NCBI GenBank assembly: GCA_023409695.1
Contig: JAEYQZ010000167.1
Coordinates: forward strand, 1-17,229
Length of the DNA stretch: 17,229 nucleotides
Source of the DNA: Methanobacteriota archaeon
GTDB taxonomy: Archaea; Methanobacteriota; Methanobacteria; Methanobacteriales; Methanobacteriaceae
Direction: 5' to 3'
Within the stretch, counting starts at the first letter, position 1, and every line of letters starts with the position of its first letter. Positions 15,942 through 17,229 of this stretch are shown here, in pieces. The position numbers and the translations under genes are program-made. A model generated the notes under the pieces. It was not told the origin of the DNA. It searched no databases and worked only from the letters and a program-made list of their open reading frames with translations.

Positions 15942-17186
15942 ATGAGTAGTATTATTGAAGATGTCGAAATAAGAAAAATTTTGGACAGCAGGGGAAACCC
16001 GACGGTAGAAATAGATATATTAACTGAAAATGGCTTTGGAAGAGCAGCCGCACCAAGCGGGGCAAGTACAGGTATACGTGAGGTTACAGCATTTCCAGAG
16101 GAGGGGATTGACAATATAATAAATGATTTTGGCAGTAGAGTTGCCCTAGAACTTATTGGGATAGATTCACAAGATACAAATCTCATTGATACTATATTAA
16201 AAGAAATAGACGGCACTGCTAATCTATCTTCTTTGGGGGGCAATATAATAGTTGCAATTTCTCTTGCCACTGCAAAAGCAGCATCTTCCTCTTATAATAT
16301 GCCGCTGTATAGTTTCCTGGGAGGAAATATGAGAAATGAAATTCCTTATCCCCTTGGAAATATGATAAATGGAGGAGCACATGCTGGTAAAAATGCCCCG
16401 GATATACAGGAATTTCTTGTTGTTCCCGTAGGTGCTAAAAATATTACGGAAGCAGTTTTTGCAAACTCAAGGGTGCATAAAAGAATTGGGGAATTAATAA
16501 AAGCCAAAGATAAATCTTTCACAGGTGGAAAAGGCGATGAAGGTGGGTGGGCTCCTAATTTGACCAATGAAGATGCCCTTTATATTCAGGCAAAAGCCTG
16601 TGAAGAAGTAGGCGATGAACTGGGAATTGAAATAAGGCCATCTATGGATGTTGCAGCAAGCAGTCTGTGGGATGATAAACAGGAGAAATATGTATATGAA
16701 CGAGAGGGTGTGCTGAGAAGTAGCGGTGAACAAGTAGATTTTGTTGAAGATATTATCAATACATACAACATGTTTTTTATGGAAGATCCTTTCCATGAAA
16801 ACGATTTTAATGGATTTACAGAATTAACACGAAGATCTGGAAATAAATGTCTTATTTGTGGTGATGATATATTTGTAACAAATGCAGAACTCCTCCAGAA
16901 AGGGATAGAAGTAGGCGCTGCAAATGCAATTATCATAAAACCAAACCAGATAGGGACATTAAGTGACACTTATAAAACCATAAAACTTGCAAAAGATAAT
17001 GATTACGTGCCAGTTGTCTCACATAGATCTGGTGAAACAACAGATGAAACCATAGCCCATTTAGCTGTGGCATTTTCATGCCCTCTTATTAAAACAGGTG
17101 CAATAGGTGGAGAAAGAATAGCAAAGCTTAATGAACTCATCAGAATAGAAGAACAGATGATAAATGTCGCAATGGCAAAAATTTAA
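15942..17186 (+). CDS. eno: Enolase (phosphopyruvate hydratase)
   Basis: Enolase converts 2-phosphoglycerate and phosphoenolpyruvate, here mainly for gluconeogenesis; phosphoenolpyruvate also feeds coenzyme M synthesis. The 414-residue protein has ILDSRGNPTVE, APSGASTG, GGAHAGKNAPDIQEF (His147), GDEGGWAP (Glu200), the magnesium ligands Asp236 (SMDVAAS), Glu281 (FMEDPF) and Asp308 (ICGDDIF), the catalytic Lys333 (IIKPNQIGTLSD) and SHRSGET (His361, Arg362). All catalytic positions are present. The ATG at 15942 is preferred to one at 15918 because GGAGGT lies five bases upstream and the protein then starts MSSIIEDVEIRKILDSRG. Fluoride with phosphate and magnesium inhibits enolase, which gives meaning to the riboswitch and fluoride channel genes upstream. 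Confidence 0.97.
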   Translation: MSSIIEDVEIRKILDSRGNPTVEIDILTENGFGRAAAPSGASTGIREVTAFPEEGIDNIINDFGSRVALELIGIDSQDTNLIDTILKEIDGTANLSSLGGNIIVAISLATAKAASSSYNMPLYSFLGGNMRNEIPYPLGNMINGGAHAGKNAPDIQEFLVVPVGAKNITEAVFANSRVHKRIGELIKAKDKSFTGGKGDEGGWAPNLTNEDALYIQAKACEEVGDELGIEIRPSMDVAASSLWDDKQEKYVYEREGVLRSSGEQVDFVEDIINTYNMFFMEDPFHENDFNGFTELTRRSGNKCLICGDDIFVTNAELLQKGIEVGAANAIIIKPNQIGTLSDTYKTIKLAKDNDYVPVVSHRSGETTDETIAHLAVAFSCPLIKTGAIGGERIAKLNELIRIEEQMINVAMAKI

Positions 17187-17216
17187 CGCCATTTCAAATC
17201 TTTAAAAATATTTAGT

Positions 17217-17225
17217 CAAGGAGGA
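17217..17225 (+). promoter_or_regulatory. Ribosome binding site of a gene beyond the window
   Basis: AAGGAGGAA at the right edge is a strong Shine-Dalgarno sequence about 31 bases after the eno stop, so a gene should start just outside the window and is probably co-transcribed with eno. Confidence 0.5.
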
Positions 17226-17229
17226 AATT

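Noticed and set aside
16586..16969. 127-residue open frame on the minus strand within eno
   Set aside because: Antisense shadow; the plus-strand frame contains all enolase catalytic motifs.

Overview
The window looks like a chromosome segment of a hydrogenotrophic, formate-using methanogen of the Methanobacteriales, most likely Methanobacterium. The reasons are an F420-type formate dehydrogenase operon (fdhC-fdhA-fdhB) whose proteins closely resemble my memory of the Methanobacterium formicicum enzymes, three coenzyme M biosynthesis genes (comC, comD, comE), the archaeal formate-dependent purine enzyme PurP, AT-rich DNA, archaeal TATA boxes (TTTATATA type) and GGTGA/GGAGGT ribosome binding sites. 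No database search was run; all identifications come from reading motifs and from memory of the families.

Layout. 1-2.2 kb: purM (purine synthesis), then comC (sulfolactate dehydrogenase), closed by hairpins. 2.2-3.3 kb: a minus-strand zinc-ribbon membrane protein, a long AT-rich gap, and a small protein made of five 16-residue repeats. 3.3-8.2 kb: a repeat-rich control region, the formate transporter fdhC, an intercistronic region with hairpins, then fdhA and fdhB overlapping by ATGA and closed by a terminator. 8.3-8.9 kb: a beta-class carbonic anhydrase behind a perfect 16-bp palindrome. 9.4-10.5 kb: purP behind a dyad that brackets its TATA box. 10.7-12.4 kb: an ABC1/UbiB-type atypical kinase. 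12.5-14.5 kb: a TauE/SafE-type permease followed by comD and comE. 14.6-17.2 kb: a fluoride locus with the fluoride channel crcB/fluC, a DUF190 gene, a fluoride riboswitch with its own promoter, a decayed reading frame, and enolase (eno), a classic fluoride-sensitive enzyme.

How the genes work together. FdhC imports formate; FdhAB oxidises it to CO2 and reduces F420; the carbonic anhydrase can interconvert the CO2 with bicarbonate; PurP uses formate and ATP to formylate AICAR, and PurM supplies an earlier purine step. ComC, ComD and ComE perform successive oxidation and decarboxylation steps towards coenzyme M, the methyl carrier of methanogenesis. CrcB removes fluoride, and the riboswitch sits between the exporter genes and enolase.

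The most interesting items are the fluoride riboswitch, whose P3 arm is enlarged by what looks like a duplicated hairpin and which now precedes a broken gene, and the array of five tandem 30-bp repeats that contains the probable fdhC promoter.
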